Assembly (NCBI RefSeq): GCF_905163445.1
Contig: NC_053202.1
Span: 6,324,001-6,388,000 of the forward strand
Length of the DNA: 64,000 nt
From: Pararge aegeria
Taxonomy: Eukaryota; Arthropoda; Insecta; Lepidoptera; Nymphalidae
Direction of reading: 5' to 3'
Shown: one piece after another, positions 29,395 through 40,305 of the stretch
Layout: each line of letters starts with the position of its first letter
Numbering within the stretch: the stretch's first letter is position 1
The notes under the pieces: generated by a model
The model's database searches: none
Told to the model about the DNA's origin: nothing
The model's input: the letters and a program-made list of their open reading frames with translations, nothing else
Made by a program: the position numbers and the translations under genes

Positions 29395-29466
29395 GTTACA
29401 CGTACACACATACATAAATACATGTTACACGTACACACATACATAAATACATGTTACACGTACACA
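29395..29466. repeat. 29-bp tandem repeat, 2.5 copies
   Basis: Unit gttacacgtacacacataca plus taaatacat occurs at 29395-29423 and 29424-29452, with a partial unit to 29466. Perfect between copies. It adjoins the 3' tail of the SINE on the right. Confidence 0.95.
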
Positions 29467-29713
29467 ATTAATAAATATACACACATGGCCATCTAGCCCC
29501 AAAGTTAGCGTAGCTTGTGTTATGGGTACTATGATGACTGATTACAATTTTTATGAATGTTAGACATAAATACTTATAATATACAGATAAACACCCAGAC
29601 ACTGAAAAACATTAAGGTTCATCACACAAACATTTTCCTGTTGTGGGAATCGAACTCACGGCCTAGGACTCAGAGAGCAGGGTCGCTGCCCACTGCGCAA
29701 GTCGGCCGTCAAA
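29467..29713 (-). repeat. SINE family A, full-length head, short tail
   Basis: acacatggccatctagcccc, gcttgtgttatgggtactat, aacacccagacactgaaaaa, gtgggaatcgaactcacggc and gcgcaagtcggccgtca. The tgtcgtagtat segment before the tail is lost. Confidence 0.93.
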
Positions 29714-30018
29714 TTATTGTATCAAAAAATGTCGGTGTAAAATACTTTTTATGAACCCTCCCGGAATTTATTCAGTAAATAATTATGAAACACAAATACT
29801 TCCAGAGTAATTTATTATCTCTGCCGACCATGATCAGATACCAGGGAAATAGAAGTGGAATGGAACATTAAAGAAGAGAGATAAACCACGTACAAAGTAA
29901 TGGAATTTTAAATACCTGCTTTTATTTATTTTGAATGATTATGGTACATAGCGGTAAATAAAACTTTTATTTTTTTAATTTGGGTTATTTTTTCCCGCAC
30001 ATCGTGAGATTTCATTTT
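29714..30018. other. Unassigned sequence
   Basis: No gene recognised. Confidence 0.3.
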
Positions 30019-30263
30019 CTTACGACGATAGACACATCGCAATCTAGCCCGAAAGTAAGCGTAGCTTGTGTTATGGGTACTAAGATGACTGATGAATATT
30101 TTTATGAATAATATACATAAGTACTTTAAATATACAAATAAACTCCCAGACACTGAAAAATATTCATGCTCATCACACAAACATTTTCCAGTAGTGGGAA
30201 TCGAACCCACGGAATTGGGCTCAGAAAGCAGGGCCGCTGCAAACTGCGCCAATCGGCCGTCAA
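30019..30263 (-). repeat. SINE family A, full-length head
   Basis: acatcgcaatctagcccgaa, cttgtgttatgggtactaag, gtgggaatcgaacccacgga and gcgccaatcggccgtca. The A/T tail is absent on the left. Confidence 0.94.
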
Positions 30264-30284
30264 AAATTTGGGATTAAAAATAGT

Positions 30285-30480
30285 ATTGTCATCATCATAT
30301 GAACCGGCCCTCTACAGGGCACGGGTCTCCTCCCACATTGGGAAGGGTTTAGACCGTAGTACACCACGTTGGTCCATTGCGGCTTGGTGGACTTCACACG
30401 CCTTTGAGAACACTGTCATACAGGGTCCCTCACGATGTTTTCCTTCACCTTTGAATGAAGTGAAATTTTAAAGCTTAGAA
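30285..30480 (-). repeat. SINE family B, 3' two-thirds
   Basis: tgaaccggccctctacaggg, cacgggtctcctcccacat, gtagtacaccacgttggtcc, ttggtggacttcacacgcct and cgatgttttccttcac. The tRNA-like head is absent. Confidence 0.85.
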
Positions 30481-31117
30481 CTTTGCGTTAAGTGAAGAAG
30501 ACAAAACATTGCGTAACCATGCAATCGCTTTACAATGTTTATTAGTAAGAGGGTAACTATTCTATTTTATTCTGTAGTTCTACATTACACTTGTTGCTTT
30601 CCCACTATTGACACTCATAATCTTAACGTTCACGCGATCAAACAACACGTAGCCGTAGGTAGAAAATCCCACACTAGGCACTCCTCTTATTTGACGTTCA
30701 AAATAGAAGCCAGAAAACATCGCGTAACCATGCAACCGATTGACAATGTTTATTAGTAAGAAGGTAACAATTCTGTAGATTCACACTTGTTGCTTCCTCA
30801 GCATTGTGACTAGATTGCGCTTTAGATTCCATACTCATAGTCTAATTCTTAACGTTCAAACGATCAAATAAGTAAACATAGATAGAAAATCACACAGTAG
30901 GCTCTCCTCTAATGTGACATTCGAAAAGAGAAGCCAAAACATCTTGTAACCATGCAACCGATTTGCAATGTTTATTAGTAAGAAGGTAACTATTCTGTAG
31001 ATTCACACTTGTTGCTTTCTCAGTATTGTGACTAGATTGCCCTTTAGATTTCATACTCAAAAACTAATTCTTAACGTTCACACGATCAAATAAGTAAACG
31101 TAGATAAAAAACGTAGA

Positions 31118-31555
31118 TAGTAATGACATATGGAGCCGATACGTGGACACTGACAGTCGACCTGATCCACAAATTTATAGTCGCGCAACGCGCTATGGAG
31201 CGAGCTATGTTGGGAGTCTCTCTTCGGGATAAAATTCGCAACGACGAAATCCGTAGAAGAACCAAGGTCACCGACATAGCTCAAAGGATAAGCAAGTTGA
31301 AGTGGCAGTGGGCGGGTCATGTCTGTCGTAGGACCGATGGCCGTTGGGGCAGACGTGTTCTAGAGTGGAGACCGTGAGGCGGTGAGCCCAGTGTGGGAGG
31401 ACCTCCAGCCCGCTGGACAGATGACCTTAAAAAGGTGGCTGGAAGCGGCTGGATGAGAGAGGCGGAGGACCGTGTGTGGTGGCGCGCTCTTGGAAAGGCC
31501 TATGTTCGTCAGTGGACGCTTGTAGGCTGTTGATGATGATAATGATTATGATGAG
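31118..31555 (+). pseudogene. RTE-like LINE RT C-terminus and 3' tail
   Basis: From 31123: MTYGADTWTLTVDLIHKFIV, AQRAMERAMLGVSLRDKIRN, DEIRRRTKVTDIAQR, KLKWQWAGHVCRRTDGRWG, then a stop at 31375. The +2 frame continues PARWTDDLKKVAGSGW and W-RALGKAYVRQWT. This is the RT thumb/C-terminus of a very common lepidopteran RTE-like LINE. The tail is gttgatgatgataatgatta. The 5' end is truncated; one frameshift near 31375. It is the best-preserved copy here and sits inside the 215-bp array. Confidence 0.9.
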
Positions 31556-31569
31556 ATAGAAAACCATAC

Positions 31570-31959
31570 AGTAGGCTCTCATATATTATGAAAATTAAGC
31601 TTAATTTGCTTTACTCCGCAAATAGCAGAAGAATCTGTATGGTGTAATTTATAATTACTTCAATCCGTAACTCCACACAAGAATTATACGTTTATTATTA
31701 TATAATTAGTTGACTTAACAATTATTCATTGTAAAGTCAACATCTCCTGAGTATGCTCCGGTTTCGGAGCGAAACGTGCGTAGATGCTACATTGCCGAGG
31801 ATCTGTTTGGTGTGGAGTATACGGATTGAAGTAATTATAAATTACACCATACAGATTCTGCTTCTGTTCGCGGAGTATAGCAAATTAAGCTTAATTTTCA
31901 TAATATATTATGGATTTCCGCAAAGTAGCGCCTGCTTCTATCCAATAGTAGGCCCACAT
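31570..31959 (+). mobile_element. Foldback element (family F) inserted in the tandem array
   Basis: Element about 31583-31946: left atatattatgaaaattaagc, centre with hammerhead motif and gaggatctgtttggtgtgga, right gcaaattaagcttaattttc and aagtagcgcctgcttctatcc. The arms are inverted repeats. Flanks agtaggctctcat (31570-31582) and agtaggcccacat (31947-31959) are copies of the array's own sequence, so they form a 13-bp target duplication with two mismatches. Confidence 0.75.
31744..31785 (+). ncRNA. Hammerhead motif, G8 changed to U
   Basis: CUC CUGAGUA U, stem II GCUCCG-GUUU-CGGAGC fully paired, GAAA, CGUGCG, U16.1, A17, GAU. The only core departure is the base at position 8 (G to U), which acts in catalysis in known hammerheads, so this copy should be inactive. 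Confidence 0.6.
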
Positions 31960-32070
31960 CTAATTTGACATTCAAAAAAGAAGCCAAAACATTGCGTTAC
32001 CATGCAACCGATTAACAATGTTTAATTAAGGAGGCTATTATACTGTAGAATTGTAACTTTCCACACCTGT

Positions 32071-32499
32071 TGCTGTGTAAAGTTATAATTAATAATGAAT
32101 TTTACCTGATAACCATTAGCGTAGGTGCGAGCCAATTTAGCATTGTTAATGGTGGATATAACGAGTGGTTATACGAGCATCTGTCGATAAAATAATTGAG
32201 CGCCACCGCGCCATCTCGAGCACTCTGATTTAATGAGATTAATTGACCGACCAGCTTTACACAAGCTTTATACGAGCTTTATCTGAATTTGTAATATGAG
32301 TTTTATAGAAATCCCTGCAAGAACAGTGTTGGTTTCCTATATATTTTGCCTGATCGCAAAATATATATAATTTCAGATGCGTTGTTTAATCCAAACTTCT
32401 TTGCAATACATTCGGGGTTCAATCCACGGATAATGAAACGAGCGAGCGACAAGCGACATTAGGGATTTTTAACTGAGTAGAGACTTGTAATTTATTTTT
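32071..32499. other. Unassigned sequence
   Basis: No gene or repeat recognised. Confidence 0.3.
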
Positions 32500-32705
32500 A
32501 AAATCATCATTTTCAACCCAAAATCAGCCACAACAGGGCATGGGTCTCCTCTTAGAATACGAACAGTTTAGGCCGTAGTCCACCACGCTGTGTAGACTGA
32601 TGGACTTCACACGCATTTGAAAACATTATGGAGCACTCTCAGGCATGCAGGTTTGCTCACGATGTTTTTCTTCAAGTGAAATTATTTAAAAACATACATA
32701 ACTCA
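32500..32705 (-). repeat. SINE family B, 3' two-thirds
   Basis: ccacaacagggcatgggtct, cctcttagaatac, ggccgtagtccaccacgctg, gatggacttcacacgcattt and tgctcacgatgtttttcttc. The tRNA-like head is missing or decayed. Confidence 0.8.
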
Positions 32706-33054
32706 TTTCTTATGGTCACGATCAATATTTTTTGAAGATTGAACACGCTAATCAAAATAACAGTTGCATAAAAATAATTATTTATTGCGTTAGATAGCCT
32801 AATTGTTGAAAAATTTCATTTTCTCCTTTTTTATTAAAAATTGCAGTTTCGTACGGAGTATATAGTTTCTTACTTGTTTTTATACATTAGAGAATGTTGC
32901 GAACGGTTTTTTATGACCGTTTAACATAGTATTTACTAACTATGTAGAATAGAACTGCACTTAATGCTATCGCAGAGCATTAAAAAAGCTTGCATTCAAC
33001 GGTCGTTAAGAGAAGTACCTACCTTTCTTGTTTGTAAGACATCTTTTTTGTTAT
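32706..33054. other. Unassigned AT-rich sequence
   Basis: No gene recognised. Confidence 0.3.
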
Positions 33055-33188
33055 TCTGTTATTATAAGCTTTTATGTATATAATCTATGAATATTCATCA
33101 GTCAACTAAGTACACATAACACAAGTAATACAAGTTTATTTGTGTATCTTATGTCGTAGTATATTTATTTATTTTATTTATTTATTCC
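33055..33188 (+). repeat. SINE family A, decayed body and tail
   Basis: ttataagcttttatgtatat, gaatattcatcagtcaacta, agtacacataacacaagta and atgtcgtagtatatttattt. The head is missing; one of the oldest family A copies here. Confidence 0.75.
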
Positions 33189-33895
33189 GAAGCAGTTGTT
33201 GTGTAGAACTATTAGAAATGTTTTCATTTATACAACGTGTGAATGAAAACTGAAATATTACTTCATTTGCTTTAGAGGTAAATTATTTACTGTCTGTGAG
33301 ACTAAACGCTAATATTTTTGAGTAAAGCACTGCTATAGTGAAAGAAATCAGATTCATCACATGCAAAATTAAAATCAAGTGACTCATGTCACTTTATTAT
33401 GTACGCGTCACGTAGCGTAGATACTATGCGCGTGTCGGTCTTTTATCTTTAATAGGGTTGTCATAAATAAACACTTAGAATGTTTTGACAAATAAATGTG
33501 CTTCTTTTGATTTAATATACACGTTGTATATGATTGTTTTACATCCGCAAAATCATGATAACAGAGAGCCAACAGAAATACAGTACTTGAAAATAAATAA
33601 TTTTCATAGGCTTAATGCGTATTTAATGATTATGACCTTTATATAATGCAAAAAATAACTGCCTGACTTTCATCAATTTGTTTTGTTGGTCGATAGACAA
33701 TATTTATACTGAAGTACCGTACTGGAGTGTTTGAAGTTTGGCGTACCGTGTACCGTTCTCGCAGAATCCAAAATTATTTCATTGAGCTGTGATATGTGAT
33801 ATAGACTATCTGAATCGATATTGGCAGAAATCCTTTATACATAGTAATAGAACTGTTTGGGGCAGAGCTTGTCCGGAGAAGTCGTGCTTATGTCT
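33189..33895. other. Unassigned AT-rich sequence
   Basis: No gene recognised. Confidence 0.3.
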
Positions 33896-34260
33896 ACCGT
33901 AAAGCAGCGAATTCAAAGTCAAAGTCAAACATTCCTTTATCAAAATATGCACATAGATGAACCCTTCGATCCACAAAGAATAGGTAAAGACATGTTAGTG
34001 AAATGATGGCGATAACTACGTTCGTTATCTTAAAACTGAAGCTAAGAGGGTTCCAAATGAGCCCGGTCTAAGAAGAAACCCACGCCAAACTTAGACGGGT
34101 GTGTTAGAGATGGTGATAAAAAATCACCATATCAAACTATTTAAGAAGCAATCTGGTAAGAGCAATACACAGAAAAGCTTGGTGGTAATGTAGTACGGCC
34201 TACACCTTTTTATTTCTGAGAGGGATGCCCTGTAGTGGAACGGTATTAAATTATCTTATT
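33896..34260 (-). repeat. LINE 3' end with AAAGTC tail
   Basis: Minus strand ends in tgactttgactttgaatt after ttttgataaaggaatgt. The body (gggttccaaatgagcccggt, ctaagaagaaacccacgcca) is a common lepidopteran LINE 3' region. The matching tail on the plus strand occurs at 39917-39952. No open frame. Confidence 0.6.
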
Positions 34261-34365
34261 TTTTTAAAGTTTAAATAGCCAGAAAGGTTTTTAACGATCG
34301 AAACATTCGAGTTAGAGCTTTTTGTGGTAAATTGTGGGGTCAAGCTAGTTTAAGATAAAATAAAT

Positions 34366-34408
34366 GCATGAATAATAATAATAGGAAACCTATTATTATT
34401 ATTCATGC
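34366..34408. repeat. 20-bp perfect inverted repeat
   Basis: Arms 34366-34385 and 34389-34408 (gcatgaataataataatagg and its complement) around aaa. Built largely of AAT triplets. Confidence 0.9.
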
Positions 34409-34605
34409 TCGAAATTTAAGCTCAGATTGCTGCTCGGCGGAATAAGCCTTTTGCTTCTGATTGAGGTCCGGAAGGGATAGGACAAGGTTTTGGTCCGGTC
34501 AAAGTAAATCTCATTTCAAATATCGTGCATTCATTATGCTTATGTTCGGGTACTGTAAGAGAATAATCGAGTTAAAAGTACCTGGTACGTATTTATACCT
34601 AACTA
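34409..34605. other. Unassigned sequence
   Basis: No gene recognised. Confidence 0.3.
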
Positions 34606-34960
34606 GCGGTCTCTCGCGACTTCTTCCGCGTATGAGCTAACCTTAAATGATAGACATATGCCATGGCAGACTTCATTAAGAACTTTTAAAGAAAACAAAA
34701 CCGTCATTGTTTTGACCCCAGACGCATAAAAGATGTGTGTGTGTGTGCGCGTGTGTGTTCATGCGTGTGTGCGTGTGTGCGTGCGTGAATGTGTGCGTGT
34801 GTGCGTGCGTGTGTCCATTGTATCGTATTTCCCGAACAGATGAAGCGGATTTTGTTCTTTGAAAGGTGAATTAGTCGGGAGTGAAAAGGCTATGTTTGAT
34901 GAAACGCGATCCAAGATGGTCGCCGCCACAAAATGTCTCTCAGAAATGATATTCATGAAA
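34606..34960 (+). repeat. LINE tail with embedded GT/GC microsatellite
   Basis: Starts actagcggtctctcgcgact, then gttttgaccccagacgc, a (GTGTGC)n tract at 34735-34815, and tttgaaaggtgaattagtcg, atccaagatggtcgccgcca. The flanks match 41095-41300, where the tract is shorter, so the microsatellite is an internal part of the family. Confidence 0.7.
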
Positions 34961-35104
34961 TGAAGCTAGTATAGGCAAAGGTGCTCCAGCTTAGGCTATA
35001 TTATTACGACCATCGCCAGCAAAGCGTTGGTCATATATAGAAAAAAAAGGTGTCAAAGCTGGGTACACGTTATGGCAAACTTCTTATAAAATTTAAATAC
35101 ACTT

Positions 35105-35500
35105 TATCATCATCATATGAACAAATTGACGTCCACTGCTGGACATAGGTGTTTTTAGGTAGTCCCAAATATCACGGTCTTGTGCCGCTTGAATCAAACG
35201 GCTCCCTGCGACTCGTTTGATGTCATCTGTCCACCTTGTCGGGGATCTACAAACGCTGCGTTTACCGGTGCGAGGTCGCTATTCCAGCACCTTGGTACCC
35301 CCAACGTCTATCGGTTATCCGAGCCATGTGCCCTGCCAATTGCCATTTTAGCTTCGCGACTCGTTGAGTACTATGTCTGTAACTCTGGTTCATAAATATC
35401 CTCATTTCTGATTTGACCACGTAGTACTCCCGTCCGCTGTGTGACTCTGAGCCTTCTTATGAGATCCATAGTCAGCGACCACGTTTCGAAGCTATAAGTC
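35105..35500 (-). pseudogene. RTE-like LINE RT C-terminus, minus strand
   Basis: Reverse complement of the family at 31118-31550: cgcaccggtaaacgcagcg, aggtggacagatgacatcaa, gcagtggacgtcaatttgt, and upstream pieces for the RAMERAMLG..RNEEI block (tgatttgaccacgtagtact region). Ends in a TGATGA tail at 35105. A 71-residue plus-strand frame over it is an antisense shadow. Confidence 0.85.
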
Positions 35501-35814
35501 AAACCAATTTCACTTACGACAGTTTAATTATTCAAAAAAGGGTTTATTGTTTATGTTACATCCCTGATAAATTCATGAAGGTTTGAATATTTCTTTTTTT
35601 ATGCGTTCAATGGAATTATATTTTTTTTCCCTTCCGTACCTCATTCGGTAGCCAGTGGACCGTGGCCGCGGGTCAACAATTTGGGCGTAATGAAAGGACG
35701 GATAACGCGATTTACCTTTCTCATTTATTAACTCGCTTATAAAGAGTTTTATGAAAACGCGTAGTATTTATCTGCGGTTTTTATAGTTTATCTTTTTTAT
35801 GATTTTTTTCAATA
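35501..35814. other. Unassigned sequence
   Basis: No gene recognised. Confidence 0.3.
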
Positions 35815-35920
35815 TCATCCGGTAATTATGTGTCTAAGATGGTAGTGATCGGGTTCTATGCGACATTGTACCGGAATCCTAAAACGCTTGGCACGTCTTT
35901 GACGGCAGTGGCGTAAACTT
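35815..35920 (-). repeat. SINE family C fragment
   Basis: gtgatcgggttctatgcgac, attgtaccggaatcctaaaa and cgcttggcacgtctttgac: the central section on the minus strand. Confidence 0.7.
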
Positions 35921-35939
35921 TTTTTAGATATTAGGTTAT

Positions 35940-36005
35940 TATATATATGAATAAATAAATGAATACACTTTAATTGTACACCACATAATCATATAGAAAA
36001 ATTAC
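35940..36005 (-). repeat. LINE 3' tail (GAAT/AAAT)n
   Basis: ataaataaatgaatacactt, taattgtacaccacata is the minus-strand tail of the ggttgcctggaagagatcgc LINE end. Truncated after 60 bp. Confidence 0.65.
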
Positions 36006-36109
36006 AAATCAAAATTTAACGAAAAGTATATGTAAATATATAGTATTTATTATATTATGGACACCACAACTGGTACGGGTCCCAAACTTGAGCTTTAACA
36101 ATAAAAGTA

Positions 36110-36530
36110 AAAAAAAAAGTTCAGGTTTTTCAAAGAGCGGCTGAGCGAAGTATGCTTGGCTTAAGATTATGTGACCGCCAAAGAAACGCAGCAATAAGAA
36201 AGAAAACACAGTTAGTTGACGTGCAAACTGAAATAGCGATGGGCGGATCATGTGGCGCGCTCTAAAGATGACCGGTGGGACGAGCGAGTCTTGCACTGGT
36301 GGCCCCGTGACCAAAGCAGGCCGCGCGGGAGACCGCGCGCTCGTTGGAGAGACGACATTGAAGCTGTCGCAGGGCCCACTTGGACGAGGCTCGCCACTAA
36401 TAGAGTGGGGCAAGATGGAGGAGGCCTTTACCCACAGATGGGTACCCAACTAACTTTAATGCATGCATATTATTTAGATTTTCTTTATTTTGTTTATTTC
36501 TTTATTTTATTTTTGTTATACGATGTTTAA
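36110..36530 (+). pseudogene. LINE RT C-terminal fragment
   Basis: The frame at 36252 reads ARSKDDRWDERVLHWWPRD, RPRGRPRARWRDDIEAVAGP and TWTRLATNRVGQDGG-GLYPQ. RDR..RW..RVLxWxPR, GRPxxRWxDDIxxVAGxxWxRxAxxR is the RT C-terminus. The section before 36250 (gagcggctgagcgaagtatg, RQRNAAIRKKT) is in another frame. The longest minus-strand frame in the window (36009-36449) is its antisense. An AT-rich 3' end follows to about 36530. Confidence 0.85.
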
Positions 36531-37124
36531 TATGTTACTTGGGATTAAATGGCTTATTTATTTATTATAATCTATATATATAAAAGGTTTAAAGGATGTA
36601 AGTTTTAAAGCGATACAAATAAGATCCATTTTACCCCGATATCCAAATATTTCCATATACGAATAATACCTCGATTGTGAGCGAGCAAATCTAGTACTAT
36701 GGCTACTGTAAAGAGCAGGTCCCAGCTTTCTGTAATCGACATAAGTTGTCAAAACGTATTAAAATCAGTCGTACTAACGTAGGTTTACGCTTTACGGTTT
36801 ACGGTTAACGGGTTTTACTCGTAATCTCGTTCAGTGAATAGAATCTACTTAACTTTTTAGCAAAAACCTGAAGTGTTTTATCATAAATTTCACTCTACGC
36901 TTTTTAATACATTTTTGGAAATGCTTCTTTTTTCACTATACATATGCCTTAAGGAATTTGAAGAAAGAGGCTTCTGCTATGCGGCTACCTACGTTAACTT
37001 AATCGATCGCGTGAAAGTTAACTACGATTTATTTGGTTGATATGATGAAAACAACCGGAAGCAAAGCTCGTTAACAGAGGAAGTCACCTTTATTACTATA
37101 CTATATTTTATATCCCTATCCCTT
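36531..37124. other. Unassigned sequence
   Basis: No gene. tctatatatataaaaggttt near 36570 may be another Helitron/LINE end, too short to call. Confidence 0.3.
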
Positions 37125-37371
37125 CTAATATTATAAATGTGAATGTAAGTTTGTTTGTTACGCTTTCACGCGAAAACTACTAAACCGATCTACATGAAAC
37201 TTTTTATACATATTCTTGGAGGTATTAGAAATAACACAGTATGCTATTTAAAAAAAAAATAACGTAAGATACAAAAATATTTGTGAAAAAATCTCATATA
37301 TGAATATAGGTGTAGACTATGTAGCAGTACGCTGCCTCCCAAAATTAACGGGCGAAGCCGCAGGGCTCATC
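37125..37371 (+). mobile_element. Helitron-like element, short non-autonomous
   Basis: Starts tcccttctaatattataaat and ends gggcgaagccgcagggctca, tctag|t. TC at the 5' end and CTAG before a T at the 3' end, with no inverted termini, fit a non-autonomous Helitron. The interior has gaaaactactaaaccgatct and catgaaactttttatac. No hairpin is obvious near the 3' end, so a LINE-derived repeat is the alternative. Confidence 0.5.
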
Positions 37372-37670
37372 TAGTAATTTATAAATAAAAGAAGTAATTT
37401 TTCACACACCTACCTAAATAATCAGAAAGTGATTATAGAACCCTCTTTGGTTCATCAGTAGAAAGCTCTTAAACCCGATAGGTATCATAAACGATTGAAG
37501 ATTATCTCATTTTTTTTTATCTAAATTTGTTTTTACGAAGCTCGTTTCTTTGATCATTTATTCAAATCTCATGATAGGATCGTCTCTTAGAGCAACAAAA
37601 CTTCTTTATCGATATGGCAAACATTCGTCTTTGTAAAAGTACCGGACCACTGGGTCAATTTTGTTAGTCT
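37372..37670. other. Unassigned AT-rich sequence
   Basis: No gene recognised. Confidence 0.3.
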
Positions 37671-37671
37671 C

Positions 37672-37885
37672 TCTTTATTTATTTTTATTCCACTATAAGT
37701 TAGCCCTTGATTGCAATCTCACCTTGTGGTAATTGCGGATGTAGTTCAAGGTGTTAGCGGGCTAACCTGTTTGGGATTATGGTAGTTATACCCCTAATCG
37801 GTTTCAACGCGACATTGCACTGGAACACTAAATCGCTTAGTGGCACTTTTTTGTGGGTAGCGTAACTAGCTATTGTGTATTGTTG
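37672..37885 (-). repeat. SINE family C, 3' two-thirds
   Basis: tattccactataagttagcc, ttgattgcaatctcacctt, gtagttatacccctaatcgg and ttcaacgcgacattgcactg. The head is missing. Confidence 0.85.
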
Positions 37886-39000
37886 TTAGTGGAAGCAAAG
37901 TTAAGGCTTCAATGCGATATCAACTGATTGACGCAAAGGATTAAAGTGAATTTGCATAGAGGTTTAGAAATTTATAAAATCCATATTCCTAATTAATCTC
38001 AACGTGACTTGTTGAAACTACTTTGACGGTATTTGGCTTAGAAAAGGTTTTAACTAGCTGAGACTAGAGACGCTGCAATCAGCAGAGACCGGCTCTAAGA
38101 AAATTTGGAAATAAATTATTATTAATAATTTATCTCTTTTATATTTTACTGCCACATATATAAAGCTATAGTGGTAATTACCGTGCCAACACTTATTAAA
38201 TTGAAGCCAACGCAACTTTTTTCAACAGTATTGTTTTTTATCCCATAAACTATACTCTAGCATTCAATCCGGACCAGTTAAAACCTCCTGATAAAACCAA
38301 AGGTGAAGTTCAGATTAGTACTCATGTATATATATCTGTATTTATATCTTTGTAACTACTTTTTTTTTTGTTTGGTGTACAATAAAAGTGTATTCATTCA
38401 TTCATTCATTCATACTCACGTATTTTTGCCCTTAAACGTAACGTCCATAGTTTATTTTTGTTAACGTCTATAGTTTATGTTTATTTAAGAAAAGGTTTTG
38501 TTCAATCTATGTTTTTTCGGACAAAAATAAAAAGTAATAGTTTTAGGCCAAATTAAAGCAAAGGTTAGGTTAGTTACTACGATCGTTTAAAGTATTGAAA
38601 TTTTAAATTATAGTTTTATATTACATACATTACTAAAATAAGTTTTATAATAAACTTGAAACATGCGTTAATTTGTGAGCTTTTGGCTAAGTGTGAATCC
38701 GGACTTAGAACTGTTAGTACCGGACAAGTATTATATGCAAGATGCTTGGCGTGTCGCTTGATGAGTCGTCTAAATCTGCCTGAATAAAGACCCGATGTTC
38801 AAATTGAATATCATTTTAATATTTTTTCTTTATCTTCTTTCGGTTCCCAATAATTATCTATGTAATGGTGGCTTTGATATTCTAATACGTCTCGATCAAA
38901 TCAAATTAAATCTACACAAATAAATCCAATTGAAGTGTCTGTCAGTGATTTTGAAACAACTGCCTATTTAATAAGTTCAACTTATTATTTGAGTTAGGGC
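37886..39000. other. AT-rich DNA with one LINE tail
   Basis: No gene. 38370-38414 is tttggtgtacaataaaagtg plus (ATTC)n, the end of a LINE tail with no more of the element before it. The rest is unassigned. Confidence 0.4.
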
Positions 39001-39842
39001 TTAGCAAAGTTAACTATGTTTATAACGACAATACTTCAGTTTAACAGAAGGGTTTTTGAACATTTTAACAAAGAAATAGGCTGTTAAATTAAAATTTATT
39101 TCATAATGATTTTTATTCTTAGCATTGTTAACTATGTTTATACCGACAGAACTTCAGTTTAACAGAAGGTTTTTTTTTAACATTCTTACAGAGAAATAGG
39201 CTGTTAAATTAAAATTTATTTCATAATGATTTTTATTCTTAGCATTGTTAACTATGTTTATACCGACAGAACTTCAGTTTAACAGAAGGTTTTATTTTTA
39301 CATTTTTACTGAGAAATAGGCTGTTTAATTAAAATTTATTTTATAATGATTTTTATTCTTAGCATTGTTAACTATGTTTATACCGACAGAACTTCAGTTT
39401 AACAGAAGGTTTTATTTTTACATTTTTACTGAGAAATAGGCTGTTTAATTAAAATTTATTTCATAATGATTTTTATTCTTAGCATTGTTAACTATGTTTA
39501 TACCGACAGAACTTTAGTTTAACAGAAGGTTTTATTTTTACATTTTTACTGAGAAATAGGCTGTATAATTAAAATTTATTTTATAATGATTTTTATTCTT
39601 AGCATTGTTAACTATGTTTATATCGACAGAACTTCAGTTTAACAGAAGGTTTTTTTTTTAACATTTTTACAGAGAAATAGGCTGTTAAATTAAAATTTAT
39701 TTCATAATGATTTTTATTCTTAGCATTGTTAACTATGTTTATACCGACAGACCTTCAGTTTAACAGAAGGTTTTATTTTTACATTTTTTATAGAGAAATA
39801 CGCTGTTGAATTAAAATTAATTTTATAATGATTGTTATTCTT
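39001..39842. repeat. Seven-copy 120-bp tandem array
   Basis: Units begin agcattgttaactatgttta at 39121, 39241, 39361, 39481 and 39601, with a first, more diverged unit at about 39003 (agcaaagttaactatg) and a last at 39722. Period is exactly 120 bp in the middle units. Shared blocks are ttcagtttaacagaaggttt, gagaaataggctgtt and ttcataatgatttttattct. Divergence rises at both ends, as in arrays homogenised from the middle. No open frame. Confidence 0.97.
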
Positions 39843-39916
39843 TATTAAATAATCCTTCATCAATAGCCTGTATCAGACCATTGCTAATAACGCATCAAAA
39901 GTTCCATCTATGTACC

Positions 39917-39955
39917 TATTTGAATAAAGAAATATTTGACTTTGACTTTGATGTA
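39917..39955 (+). repeat. LINE 3' tail (GACTTT)n
   Basis: tatttgaataaagaaatatt, tgactttgactttgatg: the aataaa signal and hexamer tail of the LINE end seen on the other strand at 33896. Confidence 0.7.
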
Positions 39956-40095
39956 AGGCCTCTCCCAACGGGAGGGTTCACCCTTAATCATCATGCTGGG
40001 AAGACCAGTTCTCGATCACAGTAGCTAGTAGGAGTAGCACAGAATACATTGCAACCCGTTCTCCGTTATCATAATCCTGACTTACTTATATTTGG

Positions 40096-40305
40096 CTTAC
40101 GGCCGATTGGCGCAGTGGGCAGCAACCCTGCTCTCTGAGTCCAAGGCCGTGGGTTCGGTTCCCACAACTGGAAAATCTTTGTGTTATGTACATTAATGTT
40201 TTCCAGTTTCTGGGTGTTTATCTGTGTATTACAAGCATTTATGGATATTATTCATAAAAATATTCATCAGTCATCTTAGTGCCCACAAGACAAGCTATAT
40301 ATTTA
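40096..40305 (+). repeat. SINE family A, 3' truncated
   Basis: acggccgattggcgcagtgg, gggttcggttcccac, tttctgggtgtttatctgtg, tattcatcagtcatcttagt; then, after cccacaagacaagcta, it stops. The next sequence is a LINE tail, which probably replaced the 3' end. Confidence 0.92.

Larger units (their letters stand above)
30500..32070. repeat. ~215-bp tandem repeat array, interrupted
   Basis: The block aaaacat..cgtaaccatgcaa, ccgattgacaatgtttatta starts near 30501, 30714 and 30939 (spacings about 213 and 225 bp) and again near 31985 after two insertions. Each unit also has cttgttgctttc, cttaacgttca, cgatcaaa and agaaaatc.cacagtaggc. The gap between the third and last unit holds the RT fragment 31118-31550 and the foldback element 31581-31946. 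Confidence 0.85.

Noticed and set aside
29395..29466. CRISPR-like short repeat
   Set aside because: Units are directly adjacent with no spacers, and the sequence is eukaryotic.
36009..36449. Longest open frame (146 aa, minus strand)
   Set aside because: It is antisense to a LINE RT C-terminus on the plus strand, where RGRPRARWRDDIEAVAG is readable.
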